Shown: piece after piece, positions 26,032 through 35,177 of the stretch | Layout: each line of letters begins with the position of its first letter | Position numbering within the stretch: the first letter of the stretch is position 1 | Assembly: GCA_965276835.1 (NCBI GenBank) | Contig: OZ255631.1 | Location: 5,270,001-5,334,000 of the forward strand | DNA length: 64,000 nucleotides | Reading direction: 5' to 3' | Origin: BOG-932 sp965276835 | GTDB lineage: Bacteria > Pseudomonadota > Alphaproteobacteria > BOG-932 > Roseiterribacteraceae | The notes under the pieces: model-generated | The model's database searches: none | The model's input: the letters and a program-made list of their open reading frames with translations, nothing else | What the model was told of the DNA's origin: nothing | Program-made: the position numbers and the translations under genes

Positions 26032-27269
26032 GCTGCAAGCCTGTCTGATGCATTGGCGGCTTCCGCCTTGCGCGGTTTCGTTGCGAAGCTCGCCCATGCG
26101 TCCATGAGACGCCGGCGTTTCTCGATGGCCGTGCCCCTCCGATAGGCTGCTTCGGTCTGGTCGCTGACGACGTGGGCGAGTGCGGCTTCGGCGACGTCGC
26201 GGGGGAAATTGGTCTCCTCCCCCGCCCAATCGCGAAAAGTCGACCTAAATCCGTGAACTGTAATGTCGGCGTGTCCCATCCGGCGGAGCAACTGAAGCAT
26301 CGCCATATTACTGATGGGCTTCTTGCGGTGGCTGCTAACGAAGATGGGCGTGTCGGCCGGCTGGGCGTCGGCGTCTGGAAATGGGCGTAACCGATTTAGA
26401 ATCGCGAGTGCTGCGGGCGATAAGGGCACCTTGTGTTCCCGGCCGGATTTCATTCGGGTCGCGGGGATTGTGAGAACGTTCGTCCCGGTGTCGATCTCTG
26501 CCCATGTGGCGTTAATCGCTTCGCCGGTTCGCGTTGCGGTCAATATAGTGAATTCGAGCGCACAAGCGGCGACCCCATCCTGGTTGCGCAATTTCGCAAT
26601 GAATTCGCCGATCTGGTCGTAGGGAAGCGCAGGATGGTGAGAAACTACGTGGACCTGACGCTGTGCGGGTAGCAACTGATCGAGGTGATGGCGCCAGCGC
26701 GCCGGGTTTTCTCCAGAGCGAAATCCCGAGACTGTTGCCCATCCCAGTATGCTTTCAACGCGACCACGGACGCGGCCGGCCGTCTCCGGTTTTGTCAGCC
26801 ATATTTTCTGCAGCAGCTTTAGGACTAGGCTTGTGTCAACGGCGTGAACCGGGAGATTCCCTATCGTTGGGTTCATGTACGAATCCACCGTCTGGCGCCA
26901 TTGATATCGATGCTTCTCATTTTTCCAGGCGGCGCTGTGCGCATCAATATAGGCGGTGGCACACTCCGCGAAGGTGATGGACTTGGCGGCCTCCGTCCGC
27001 GCTGCTGCGCGTTCGGCGTTGCGGTGGTCGATCGGGTCGATACCATCGGCTTTTATCCGCCGATACACGGCAGCTCGTTCTCGCGCGTCGGCCAGCGGAA
27101 ACACTGTATAGCTGCCGAGGCCCATTTCCCGGGTGCGCCCTTGGAAAGTATATCTGTATATCCATGATTTTGCCCCGCCCGGAGTAACCTGCAGGTACAG
27201 TCCGGCACCGTCGTTGTGCATGCCCGGTAGTTTTAGCTTGTCGACCTTCAGCGCCGACAACCTGGCCAT
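26028..27269 (-). CDS. P4-type tyrosine recombinase (integrase) with DUF4102 arm domain
   Basis: ATG 27269 gives a 413-aa protein with the usual start MARLSALKVDKLKLPGMH. The N-terminal DUF4102 arm-binding domain runs to about 90 (GLYLQVTPGGAKSWIYRY, REMGLGSYTVFPLADARE), followed by a core-binding domain. The catalytic domain has TATRTGEA (first Arg), HKVPLS, HGFRSTFRDW (H-x-x-R) and the tyrosine in QTEAAYRRGT. All key residues are present. It inserts P4-like islands, usually at a tRNA or tmRNA 3' end, but no tRNA was seen nearby. It leads the leftward operon to the helicase. Confidence 0.88.
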   Translation of the reverse strand: MARLSALKVDKLKLPGMHNDGAGLYLQVTPGGAKSWIYRYTFQGRTREMGLGSYTVFPLADARERAAVYRRIKADGIDPIDHRNAERAAARTEAAKSITFAECATAYIDAHSAAWKNEKHRYQWRQTVDSYMNPTIGNLPVHAVDTSLVLKLLQKIWLTKPETAGRVRGRVESILGWATVSGFRSGENPARWRHHLDQLLPAQRQVHVVSHHPALPYDQIGEFIAKLRNQDGVAACALEFTILTATRTGEAINATWAEIDTGTNVLTIPATRMKSGREHKVPLSPAALAILNRLRPFPDADAQPADTPIFVSSHRKKPISNMAMLQLLRRMGHADITVHGFRSTFRDWAGEETNFPRDVAEAALAHVVSDQTEAAYRRGTAIEKRRRLMDAWASFATKPRKAEAANASDRLAA

Positions 27270-27490
27270 CCCACGCGCCAATTCTATCTCCCGAACCCAC
27301 TTTCCTACCCACAGATCGACCGCGGATTTGGGCGAACGCCAGCGGACACTCACGAACAATGTAGCAGTTCGCTAGTGATTAAGCCATTGAGATAGCGGGT
27401 AAATCGGGTGACGCTTGATGATCTATAAGCATCAATTGTCTAGTCTAAAAGTGCCTCCCCCCTCCACCACGCACCCAAGGGTGACGTGCC

Positions 27491-27649
27491 CAGTACCCGA
27501 AGCTTCAAGATATATCGCCTGATTTCAAAGGCTTAGGCGCGCCTAAGGGCTGTCCTGTCGACACCAGAGAGCAAAGATGCGGCCCAATATCGGAGATATT
27601 ATCCCGGTTTCTCCGGGCGCCTGATGCGCAGTACCTGAAGCTTTAGATC
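27491..27649. repeat. Imperfect direct repeat between two integrase genes
   Basis: CAGTACCCGAAGCTT (27491) and CAGTACCTGAAGCTT (27629) differ at one of 15 positions, and the similarity continues weakly after them. The second copy overlaps the stop of the serine recombinase gene. It could be an attachment-site duplication joining the tyrosine-integrase element and the serine-recombinase element. The rest of 27270-27642 shows no gene. Confidence 0.4.
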
Positions 27650-29349
27650 CTCGAGGCCCCGAGCGGAGAGAATCCGAGCATTCGACGTTGCTCGGACCAC
27701 GCGAAAGGCAGTTTATCCGAATCAGCCAGGAGGCGCGTTACCGAGATGTCGGGTGGTTGTTTACCGTCGAAGATCGACTCAACGATGTCGGGTGCCAGGA
27801 AAGCCAGTCGCACTGTCCTGCTCACGAATGATGTGGTCAAGCGGTTGGCCTGAGCGATCTGTTTGACGGTCCCGCCATCTTTCAGGTGAGACAGCCAAGC
27901 TTGCGCACGCATGATCAAGCGAACAAGCAGCTGGTCGGGATTTGTGGTTGCTTCTGTCCGTCCGTCCGGGATGATCAGTTTCAGTTCACCATTTCGCCGA
28001 CGGAATGCGATGGGAATGGAAAGCTCAATCGTCTGTAATGGTGTCGCCGGCGGAGACGGAGGCTCAGGCAATGATCCATCCAAAGCCGCCAGCGAGATGG
28101 TGAGACGCAGTTGGCCCGATGAGATCGTAGCCCGCACAACGAAGTCGCTGACAATGCTCGACCGCGTGTTCTCGTCGTCTAGCGCGTCCGCACGCTCGGC
28201 AGCTCGTTCGATCATGTCCGCCGCCCAGGGCGTTTGCGGAAGGTACTCGAGCATTTGCCCCCTGTCCTGAAGCAGGGTTCGGAGCGCACGCACGGTGATC
28301 ATATCGAGTTCTTCTGCCGGGATGCGCATGCCGTCCTCATGACTTGGTCTGCCGGCTGTGATCAAGGCTCGGCTCACATAATACCGATAGCGCTTCGATC
28401 CTTTGCGAGCCGAGGTGGGCGTTAGGCGTTCACCTTGGTCGTCGAAGATCAGACCTGTGAGAAGGCTTCCTGGGCTATTGGGGTCGTGCTGCTGTCGCGG
28501 CGACGTTTGATCCGACATCAGCGCCCGCACAGCGTTCCAGATGACCTGATCGATGATGGCTGTGTGCTGGCCCTTATAGAGCTCGCCCTTGTGGGTGATC
28601 ATTCCAATGTAAATCGGGTTGGAGAGTAGGTGGTAGATGTGTCCGCGGTTAAGCGGCTGGCAGCCCGAGACCTTCCCGTTTGACCATTCACGACGTTTCG
28701 TCCGGAGTTGCAGCCGATCGGATTCTTCCTTCACCCGCGCGACGTTTCCGAACCGTCGATAGAGATCGAATACCGTTCGAACCGTGGCGGCCTCGGCCTC
28801 ATTGATTTTGAGGGTTCGCTCATCGGGATCATAGCCCAGTGGTGGGAGCCCTCCCATCCACAGGCCTTTGCGCTTAGAGGCAGCGATCTTGTCTCGGATT
28901 CGCTCGCCTGTGACCTCCCGCTCGAACTGCGCAAAGGACAACAGCATGTTCAGAGTAAGCCGACCCATCGATGTTGTCGTGCTGAACTGCTGCGTAACAG
29001 ATACAAAGCTGACGCCTTTCCGATCGAACATCTCGACCATCTTGGCAAAGTCCATCAGCGATCGGGTGAGCCGGTCCACCTTGTAGACCACGATGATGTC
29101 GATCTTGCCCGCTTCGATATCGGCAAGAAGGCGCTGCAAATCCGGCCGATCCATCGAGCCGCCTGAGTATCCACCGTCGTCATACGGTGACCCGGCTGAC
29201 CTCCAACCTTCGTGTTTTTGGCTTCTGATGTAAGCTTCGCAGGCCTCCTGCTGCGCATCCAGAGAGTTGAACGATTGCTCCAGGCCCTCTTCGGAGGATT
29301 TGCGGGTGTACACAGCGCAGCGCCTGCGCGGCTGCGCTTCATGCGCCAT
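27643..29349 (-). CDS. Large serine recombinase, intact
   Basis: 568 aa. The resolvase domain has the catalytic serine in YTRKSSEEGL (Ser near 18), then LDAQQEACEAYI, DGGYSGGSMDRP and VYKVDRLTRSL. The recombinase domain follows (LPPLGYDPDERTL, IYHLLSNPIYIGMI), and a C-terminal zinc/coil region contains LLTGLIFDD and YRYYVSR. All resolvase landmarks are present. It forms an overlapping operon with DUF2924 and DUF3489 genes, a trio known in alphaproteobacterial mobile regions. The start overlaps the DUF2924 stop by 11 bases. Confidence 0.9.
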   Translation of the reverse strand: MAHEAQPRRRCAVYTRKSSEEGLEQSFNSLDAQQEACEAYIRSQKHEGWRSAGSPYDDGGYSGGSMDRPDLQRLLADIEAGKIDIIVVYKVDRLTRSLMDFAKMVEMFDRKGVSFVSVTQQFSTTTSMGRLTLNMLLSFAQFEREVTGERIRDKIAASKRKGLWMGGLPPLGYDPDERTLKINEAEAATVRTVFDLYRRFGNVARVKEESDRLQLRTKRREWSNGKVSGCQPLNRGHIYHLLSNPIYIGMITHKGELYKGQHTAIIDQVIWNAVRALMSDQTSPRQQHDPNSPGSLLTGLIFDDQGERLTPTSARKGSKRYRYYVSRALITAGRPSHEDGMRIPAEELDMITVRALRTLLQDRGQMLEYLPQTPWAADMIERAAERADALDDENTRSSIVSDFVVRATISSGQLRLTISLAALDGSLPEPPSPPATPLQTIELSIPIAFRRRNGELKLIIPDGRTEATTNPDQLLVRLIMRAQAWLSHLKDGGTVKQIAQANRLTTSFVSRTVRLAFLAPDIVESIFDGKQPPDISVTRLLADSDKLPFAWSEQRRMLGFSPLGASRI

Positions 29350-29848
29350 GTTTGTTACCCCCTCGCTTCTTCAATCCGAAGAATGCTGGGCCCGACCATC
29401 GCGTACCGGTGATCTCGCGCGCGATTTCCGACAGGCTGCCGTAGGGCCGGCCATCGAAGATGAAGCCGACATCGATTACCTGCACCTGATAGGTGCGCCC
29501 ATTCCATTCCCGGACTAGCCGGGCGCCGCCTTTCAGTTTCGGCGTGATTTTTGGAGTAACCAGAGCTCCCGTTTGAGAGGTCGCAACCATCCGACGATAT
29601 GCCGCTTTCAGTCGGGCATCGGCAGCCTCGAGTTGGAGTTCAAAAGCGATGGCGCGCCGGAGAAAGTCATCGCCAATTCGTAAGGGAGGAGGGGCCTCGA
29701 AGGCTTCGCACCACATGGCCACGAGTTGCGTCCGGTCGGCATATAATAGCTCAGCCACCGCGGATCGACCGGCAGGCCCGGGAAAAGCATCAACAGCCGC
29801 CGGTTTTAAACGGGCGACTGCGACCGACATCACATCGTTTCCGAGCAT
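29339..29848 (-). CDS. DUF2924 family protein, serine-recombinase partner
   Basis: 169 aa. The C-terminal half carries the DUF2924 pattern: TPKLKGGARLVREWNGRTY, then VGFIFDGRPYGSLSEIAREI, then GTRWSGPAFFGLK. An N-terminal alpha-helical region (LLYADRTQLVAMWCEAF, LRRAIAFELQLEAADARLK) precedes it. Function unknown. Family members are almost always encoded directly before a large serine recombinase, as here, so a role as accessory DNA-binding factor is a reasonable inference. Confidence 0.85.
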   Translation of the reverse strand: MLGNDVMSVAVARLKPAAVDAFPGPAGRSAVAELLYADRTQLVAMWCEAFEAPPPLRIGDDFLRRAIAFELQLEAADARLKAAYRRMVATSQTGALVTPKITPKLKGGARLVREWNGRTYQVQVIDVGFIFDGRPYGSLSEIAREITGTRWSGPAFFGLKKRGGNKHGA

Positions 29849-30204
29849 GTCGCGATTCGGTAGGTTGTGGTTCCGTTCGGTGCCGATGATTTGGCGATGG
29901 TGTTCCCCGCCTTGCGTACCCCCGTCAGCGCGGCGCGTGCGCTGTGCGGCAGCCAGCCGAAGCGCCTGGTCAGCTCGCTGATCGTCACGCCGTCCGGTTG
30001 CTGCAGCATGCCAATCAGTTGGGACTGTTTCGATGGCCGCTTTGCGCCAGGGACCGGGTCCGTCGCTTCGGGGATATCCGCGATTACTTTGATCGTGGCG
30101 CTGATGGGTTGCCCCTTGGCTGCTTCTTTTGCGGCGGACCGCCTTATGGCTTTTGGCTTGACGTGAGCGGATGTGTTCGGCCGATCTATTGTGTTGGTGT
30201 TCAC
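29830..30204 (-). CDS. DUF3489 family protein
   Basis: The start is set at GTG 30204 (GGAGAG about 5 nt upstream), giving 124 aa. The open frame to 30303 adds a leader without family features. The C-terminal 60 residues, KQSQLIGMLQQPDGVTISEL, then FGWLPHSARAALTGVRKAG and TTYRI, are the DUF3489 winged-helix domain. A basic linker precedes it. It overlaps the DUF2924 start by about 19 bases and is the first gene of the recombinase operon, so it may regulate or assist recombination. Confidence 0.82.
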   Translation of the reverse strand: MNTNTIDRPNTSAHVKPKAIRRSAAKEAAKGQPISATIKVIADIPEATDPVPGAKRPSKQSQLIGMLQQPDGVTISELTRRFGWLPHSARAALTGVRKAGNTIAKSSAPNGTTTYRIATCSETM

Positions 30205-30433
30205 CTTGCTCTCCAGTTTGGGCGCCGCGGAGATCGCTACGCCGTCACTGACGCAAGCCCGGCGCGCGACCGGGCAACTGGAGAAACTCAATGATGACAG
30301 CAATGCTTGCCGTCGCAGGGAAGTCGACTACTCGTTTCAGGAATAGATATCCGCGATCTCCGAGCAAAGCATCATCAATGGAGCGGAAGAGCGCATTGGG
30401 ATATAGTCAGCCCGATCGATGGCAGCTAATGAC

Positions 30434-31962
30434 CGATAGTGTTGAAGAAGTGGGCGGTCAGCGGCGTGTCCGGGATCGTTTAGGTTGGCCCGATCGTAGT
30501 TACCGGCTCACCGTACTAGCGCGGGCTCCGGCATCGGGAGCAGCTTTGCCATCTTGCGGAGGTTTTGTGCGGTGGCGGCGAGGAGGAACTCGTCTCTTGC
30601 TCCGTTTGGGCCTCTCAGGCGCAGGCGATCCAGCTTCAGGATACGTTTGAGGTGCGCGAACAGCATCTCGACCTTTTTCCGTTCGCGCCGTGAGGTGAGA
30701 TAGGCGTCGGTTTTGGAGAGGTCGCGGGCCATGTCGCGGGCCCCTTCGTGTATCGAACGCGGGATCTTGCGTGCCGGCTGACCGGGGCAGCATTGCGGCT
30801 TGAGCGTACAGGCGTCGCAGTCGCGCTTGCTTGCCCGGTAGCGCATGAAGCCGTCCTTATGGACGCCAGAGCGAGGCGTGGCGTAGGTCCGGTTGAACTG
30901 CCGGAGTTCCTTGCCGCCGGGGCAGATGTAGCGGTCGTGCTTGTGATCATAGGTGAAGTCGGATCGGGCGAAGCTGCCGTCGCTGCGGTCAGATTTCTCG
31001 AACACCGGAATGTGAGGTTCGATGCCTCGCTCGTGGACCAACCAGGCCAGGTTCTCGGCCGAGCCGTAGCCGGTATCCGCGGCGAGGCGCTCGGGCCATA
31101 GGCCGAACCGCTCCTGTGTCCGGTCGAGCATGATCCGCTGCGCTGTCACTTCGGCTTGGCGCACCGCTGTCGTCGCCTCGACGTCCATGATCACGGCATG
31201 CTTCAGATCGATCAGATAGTTGGTGCAATAGGCGAAGAAGGCAGGGCCGCCGCTGGCACTTGTCCAGCGTGACGCGGGATCGGCAATCGACAGGAACTTG
31301 GGCGCCACCGGGGTCGCGGCGCCGAACGCGGCATCGTCGAGCACGGCGAGATACTCGCGCACGGCATGGTTCGCTGCCTCGGGCGCAAGCCCTTCGATTC
31401 CGGGTACACCGCGTTGACGGTTGGCATCAGCCTTGATCATGCTGGCATCCACCGCAAAGCCCTCGCCGCCAACCAGCCCCTCGGACATGCAGCGCGCAAC
31501 CGTCGTCTCGAACAGCTCGCGCAGTAAGCCGCTGTCGCGGAAGCGCCCGTGCCGGTTCTTCGAGAAGGTCGAGTGATCCGGTACCGCGCCGTCGAGGCCG
31601 AGACGGCAGAACCACCGATACGCCAGGTTGAGATGCACCTCCTCGCACAGGCGCCGCTCCGAACGGATACCCATGCAATAGCCGACGATCAACATCCGGA
31701 TCATCAGCTCCGGATCGATCGAGGGACGACCCATCTCACTGTAATAAGGCCGAAGGTGCTCGCGGATGCCGCCGAGATCGACGAACCGATCGATCGAGCG
31801 CAGCAGATGATCCTGCGGTACGTGACCCTCAAGGCTGAAGCCGTAGAACAGCGCTTCCTGCATCACAGTCCGCTCGCCCATCATCTTTCCGTCTCCCCGC
31901 TGCCAGGAAAACTGAATCAGATCAGAACGATGACTTCAACGATGACTTTTTCAACACTATCG
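30434..31962 (-). mobile_element. IS1182-type insertion sequence, apparently complete
   Basis: Terminal inverted repeats CGATAGTGTTGAAGAAGT (30434-30451) and its partner at 31945-31962 agree at 17 of 18 positions and enclose a single full-length transposase gene. The element is about 1.5 kb. No clear target duplication was seen at the ends given here. Intact ends and gene suggest recent activity. It separates the DUF3489 operon from the HEPN-like gene. Confidence 0.8.
30508..31884 (-). CDS. IS1182-family transposase
   Basis: 458 aa. The N-terminal region, LFYGFSLEGHVPQDHLLRSI, then GRPSIDPELMIRMLIVGYC, then RWFCRLGLDGAVPDHSTFSK, is typical of IS1182-type DDE transposases. The catalytic core follows with FAVDASMIKADA (first Asp), LAADTGYGSAENL (second Asp) and a C-terminal REMDK-like segment (RRERKKVEMLFAHLKRIL, with the Glu). 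The cluster CDACTLKPQCCPG is the usual Cys box. No frameshift is visible. Confidence 0.9.
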   Translation of the reverse strand: MMGERTVMQEALFYGFSLEGHVPQDHLLRSIDRFVDLGGIREHLRPYYSEMGRPSIDPELMIRMLIVGYCMGIRSERRLCEEVHLNLAYRWFCRLGLDGAVPDHSTFSKNRHGRFRDSGLLRELFETTVARCMSEGLVGGEGFAVDASMIKADANRQRGVPGIEGLAPEAANHAVREYLAVLDDAAFGAATPVAPKFLSIADPASRWTSASGGPAFFAYCTNYLIDLKHAVIMDVEATTAVRQAEVTAQRIMLDRTQERFGLWPERLAADTGYGSAENLAWLVHERGIEPHIPVFEKSDRSDGSFARSDFTYDHKHDRYICPGGKELRQFNRTYATPRSGVHKDGFMRYRASKRDCDACTLKPQCCPGQPARKIPRSIHEGARDMARDLSKTDAYLTSRRERKKVEMLFAHLKRILKLDRLRLRGPNGARDEFLLAATAQNLRKMAKLLPMPEPALVR

Positions 31963-32132
31963 ACCCTTAGCGGACCTTCGGAATCTAGGGCAGGATAATT
32001 CCCAATTGTGGGGAGTAACTAGTCGATTGGCTAAGTCATACACATGTCGAAAAGGTCTTTGAGGCTCGCGTTGACGACCGGCATGAAGAAGACGATGGAT
32101 GAGTTCTGAACTGTTAGCTCTTGGACATATGC

Positions 32133-32915
32133 CTAAGCGGTTTTTGAGCGCGCCTTAGCGATGAGGCCCTTACCGAGAGCGGAAAGAAAGATCGCAGCTT
32201 CCTCGACTTCCGTGCCGAGGACATCAGGATCGGCCGAGCCATGGGCGATCTGGTTCCTAAGCCGCACGAGTTCATCGAGATTATCACGCACGAGCTTTAG
32301 GGCTTCACGAGCGCCTACGTTTTTCGCCCACGACTTTATGCCTGGATCCTTTCCCAATGCATCATCGAATGCCTTGCCCATATGCAAGGCTTCGAAGACG
32401 GAGTCGACGCGCTCGGAAGTGCATACGCCTAGAAGCGCGGTGAAGGCGTCCGCGCCGAGGCGGTACTCGGGGTCGTCGCTGAAACAGGCGGCCATGTTTA
32501 ATTGAAGGTTCACGAAGTCGAACGGAACGCCATTGATATTACGGTCGTGTAGCTTTGCGAGAAGACGGGCAGAGCCAACGGTATGTGCATTCCGCACGCC
32601 TTCGTTCAGCTCGCTGTACCGGCCAACCTTCGCCCTCACAGCGCTGAGGGTTGCCTCGGTAATTTCAGTCACGAAGCGCTCGAAGGCACCGTATAGCTGC
32701 AAAACGAGGCCGCGGTAGACCACGGCTTCGGGGGCGCCTTTTAGGTTTAGCGCCCGATTGAGTTCGGTCTTCAGATGAGCCGGTATCGTGGAGTACGCGA
32801 AAAGACTAGCCTGATTCCGAACGAGGAAAGAGTGGGACTGGCGAGCTCGCAGGTTTCCCAGAACCTCATCGATTCGGGCGGCGAAGACGGACCAAACCCG
32901 GTCAAACCCGTCCAT
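32133..32915 (-). CDS. HEPN-like protein (MAE_28990 type)
   Basis: 260 aa from ATG 32915, which overlaps the stop of the preceding frame as TGATG. The middle (AVVYRGLVLQLYGAFERFVTE) and the C-terminal LDELVRLRNQIAHGSADPD show the R-N-x-x-x-H motif of HEPN domains, whose Arg/His pair cleaves RNA in many toxin and anti-phage systems. The organisation fits the MAE_28990/MAE_18760-like HEPN family, often encoded after a restriction- or DUF262-like partner. The partner here looks broken. RNase activity is inferred from the motif only. Confidence 0.62.
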   Translation of the reverse strand: MDGFDRVWSVFAARIDEVLGNLRARQSHSFLVRNQASLFAYSTIPAHLKTELNRALNLKGAPEAVVYRGLVLQLYGAFERFVTEITEATLSAVRAKVGRYSELNEGVRNAHTVGSARLLAKLHDRNINGVPFDFVNLQLNMAACFSDDPEYRLGADAFTALLGVCTSERVDSVFEALHMGKAFDDALGKDPGIKSWAKNVGAREALKLVRDNLDELVRLRNQIAHGSADPDVLGTEVEEAAIFLSALGKGLIAKARSKTA

Positions 32916-33323
32916 CAAATCTTGTTGCTGATGGCTTCTTGGACGAGCGAGATGCGCTCCTTGATTGATGCCGCCGTGTTGCCGCGGCCGACCATCAGGT
33001 CGTAATTGTCTGAGGCCGGCGAGGCCAGCGATAGGACGGCAGCAGCGATCTTGGTGGCCGTCTTCGATTGCGTCGAGGATCGCACTTGAGACCACGGACG
33101 CCTGGCCAGGCGCCCTCCAGGTGGTAGGCTCCGCTGAGGTCGTGTAGCGTTGAACCGTCGGCGTAGCCACGCCGCGGCGAATAAGGCGGCAGTCAGTCTG
33201 TAAATTTTTTTGCGCGGAAAGCAGTTCTTGGACGCGTTTAGTGCGCCTCTCGCTATCCTGCTGGACAAATCCAAATCCACCACTTTGTTGCCAATAACGG
33301 ATTCGCCCCTTGTTTTTAGCCAC
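32915..33323 (-). pseudogene. Probably frameshifted partner gene of the HEPN-like protein
   Basis: Two minus-strand frames together look coding. One starts at GTG 33323 (KGRIRYWQQSGGFGFVQ, then RTKRVQELLSAQKNL) and the other ends at the TGA 32915-32917 (KTATKIAAAVLSLA, then ASIKERISLVQEAISNKI). The switch would fall around 33060-33110. The second frame overlaps the HEPN start as TGATG, the usual sign of a coupled upstream gene. The identity of the protein is not recognised. A sequencing or real frameshift cannot be told apart here. Confidence 0.4.
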
Positions 33324-33356
33324 CCGTTTGCCCTGGTTGATTTGGAAGTTAGGTCC

Positions 33357-33797
33357 TTAGGCCGCTATTCTAGCGTGAAACTTGAAGAACAACAGGGCGA
33401 TCTCACTCGACCCGTGGATCTCAGCGGCATGAAGAGCCCGCAACATCGACCGAATCTGTGGCCATGGAAATTCAGCATCCTGCCCGCATTCGATCGGGGC
33501 CATCCCAAGCAGCACCGATAGCTTGATGATCGTGGCCGGCAAATCCGCCGACGGCGCATCGATTACATTTGCCATTGCCAAATATAGCTGCTCCTCGATC
33601 TCGACGTTGGCATCGTCGCCGTCGCCAACTGGCATGTCGATTGCCACGCGTAGAACGCGCCAGCGTTCCCAGAGCACGTCAATCGCCAGCCGCGGGGTAA
33701 GCCCACCTGTTGGCAAAGGAAGAGCAGCCACTGGCACGCTAAACGTAAACGCGCGCCGTGTCAGTCCGGCATTGGAGTTTGGTGGTTTGCGCGGCAT
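33357..33797 (-). CDS. Hypothetical protein with twin-arginine-like N-terminus
   Basis: 146 aa. The N-terminal LTRRAFTFSVPVAALPLP resembles a short Tat-type signal. The rest is helical (LAIDVLWERWRVLRVAIDM, VEIEEQLYLAMANVIDAP, IRSMLRALHAAEIHG). Similar small proteins with an R-R leader are common in sphingomonad islands, but no function is known to me. It lies between the broken HEPN partner and an XRE gene and reads leftward. Confidence 0.5.
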   Translation of the reverse strand: MPRKPPNSNAGLTRRAFTFSVPVAALPLPTGGLTPRLAIDVLWERWRVLRVAIDMPVGDGDDANVEIEEQLYLAMANVIDAPSADLPATIIKLSVLLGMAPIECGQDAEFPWPQIRSMLRALHAAEIHGSSEIALLFFKFHARIAA

Positions 33798-33895
33798 CGG
33801 ACGACCTCCTCATAGAGGTCACGACCAGTGCTTCCTTTGCCGCTGAAGTCGAATGGAAAGACCTATTGGCTAACCCGCCCAGCGAGTGGGATTGC

Positions 33896-34102
33896 CTACT
33901 CCTCCAGGAGCTTCGATGGCGAAACCTTCAGACCGGCTGCGATCTTGGCCAGCCCGGTCATGGTCGGGTTCCGCACGCCGCGCTCGACACCGCTGATATA
34001 GGTGCGATGCAGCCCGGCCTCGAACGCCAAATGCTCCTGCGACCAGCCATAGTCCTTTCTCAGCTGTCGCATATTTCGGGCCAAGAGCCGCTGGATATCC
34101 AT
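33896..34102 (-). CDS. XRE-family HTH regulator
   Basis: 68 aa from ATG 34102 (an in-frame TTG at 34114 is less likely). One HTH_3 domain fills it: LARNMRQLRKDYGWSQEHLAFEA, then LHRTYISGVERGVRN, then LAKIAAGLKVSPSKLL. It is divergent from the GIY-YIG gene at 34232, with about 130 bp between them, and is the likely repressor of that unit. Confidence 0.86.
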   Translation of the reverse strand: MDIQRLLARNMRQLRKDYGWSQEHLAFEAGLHRTYISGVERGVRNPTMTGLAKIAAGLKVSPSKLLEE

Positions 34103-34231
34103 CCGGATAGCCAACGAATTTGATGACTATTCATCTACAGCCGATGAGTCTCATTTTCCGTGGACTTCCCACTCTTTCAGAGCAATCACTTGCGGACGCG
34201 CTAACGCGTGACATGTCAAAGGGACGAACGG

Positions 34232-35164
34232 ATGCTCGGGTTTAACGCTATCTTACGCGACGCGGACATCGATCCCGGGACCGTCAAACTGCTGCGACAT
34301 CAGGATCGGCGCGCGAAACGCGGAGCGACCCCATTTGATTCCTGGTGCGCTCGGGACGGTCGACTGGAGGCATACCAGGCCCTACAGCACAGACCCGTTT
34401 TCGTCGGTATGCAGTATGTTGCTTCCTTCGTCGCGACCCCGGCAAACGAAACGCTGTTTATTGGCCTCTATGAAGTCAACGGACACACCGTTGCACCCGC
34501 GGGCACGCTGGATCCAATCACCAAAGGCGAGGTCGGCGGCCACCTACTTTACGACCTCAGCAAAAGCGAACGCCTCAGCCAGTATGATGGCCGCATCGTG
34601 ATCGACTGGGGACTTAGCTTCATCAGCTGGGCGCAGAACGCCAAAACCCAAGATAAACCGATCATCGAGATCAAGCGAGAAGTCGGCGAACCGCCGTTTC
34701 CCGGCTATATGCCCTTTTTCTCCGATCTTGACGCGCTCGCCGGGGCGCCACCGTCTTGGCAAACCGCACTCAGAGTGGTGAAGGGTGTTTACCTCCTCGT
34801 CTGCCTCAAGACCGGCATGCAGTATGTCGGCTCGGCTTCCGGACCGGGCGGTTTTTGGGAACGATGGGAAAGCTACCGCCAAAACGGTCATGGCGGGAAC
34901 GAAGCACTCAAGCTCGATCCTCACCTTGAATATCAGGTCTCCATTCTGGAAACCGCACCGTCCTCGGCCATGGTGTCGGACATCATTGCCATAGAAAATC
35001 GCTGGAAGGAAAAGCTCAGGTCGCGCGACGAATACGGCCTGAACTATCCGGAATCCGCGAAATGGAAGCGCCGCTCGCAGGCCATTGGAAAAACCGAGCT
35101 TGTTCCTGACCCTGCAGCGCCTGCGATCGGGCCGGTGGGCGTCGATCTGCCGACATCGCCATAG
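34232..35164 (+). CDS. GIY-YIG nuclease family protein
   Basis: 310 aa from ATG 34232 (GACGAACGG upstream). The C-terminal third holds the GIY-YIG domain in the variant form KGVYLLVCLKTGMQYVGSASG, then FWERWESYRQNGHGGNEAL, with a later IAIENRWKEKL that supplies the conserved Glu. The N-terminal 190 residues (GMQYVASFVATPANETLFIG, then RIVIDWGLSFISWAQ) form a separate beta-rich domain. This resembles the long GIY-YIG proteins of islands, thought to act in DNA restriction. It is followed after 13 nt by an ADP-ribosylglycohydrolase gene. Confidence 0.78.
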   Translation: MLGFNAILRDADIDPGTVKLLRHQDRRAKRGATPFDSWCARDGRLEAYQALQHRPVFVGMQYVASFVATPANETLFIGLYEVNGHTVAPAGTLDPITKGEVGGHLLYDLSKSERLSQYDGRIVIDWGLSFISWAQNAKTQDKPIIEIKREVGEPPFPGYMPFFSDLDALAGAPPSWQTALRVVKGVYLLVCLKTGMQYVGSASGPGGFWERWESYRQNGHGGNEALKLDPHLEYQVSILETAPSSAMVSDIIAIENRWKEKLRSRDEYGLNYPESAKWKRRSQAIGKTELVPDPAAPAIGPVGVDLPTSP

Positions 35165-35177
35165 GACGATCAAGAGC

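Noticed and set aside
33270..33323. Cold-shock-like RIRYWQQSGGFGFVQ at the start of the broken HEPN partner
   Set aside because: The similarity is a short stretch only; the RNP motifs of a full cold-shock domain are not present.
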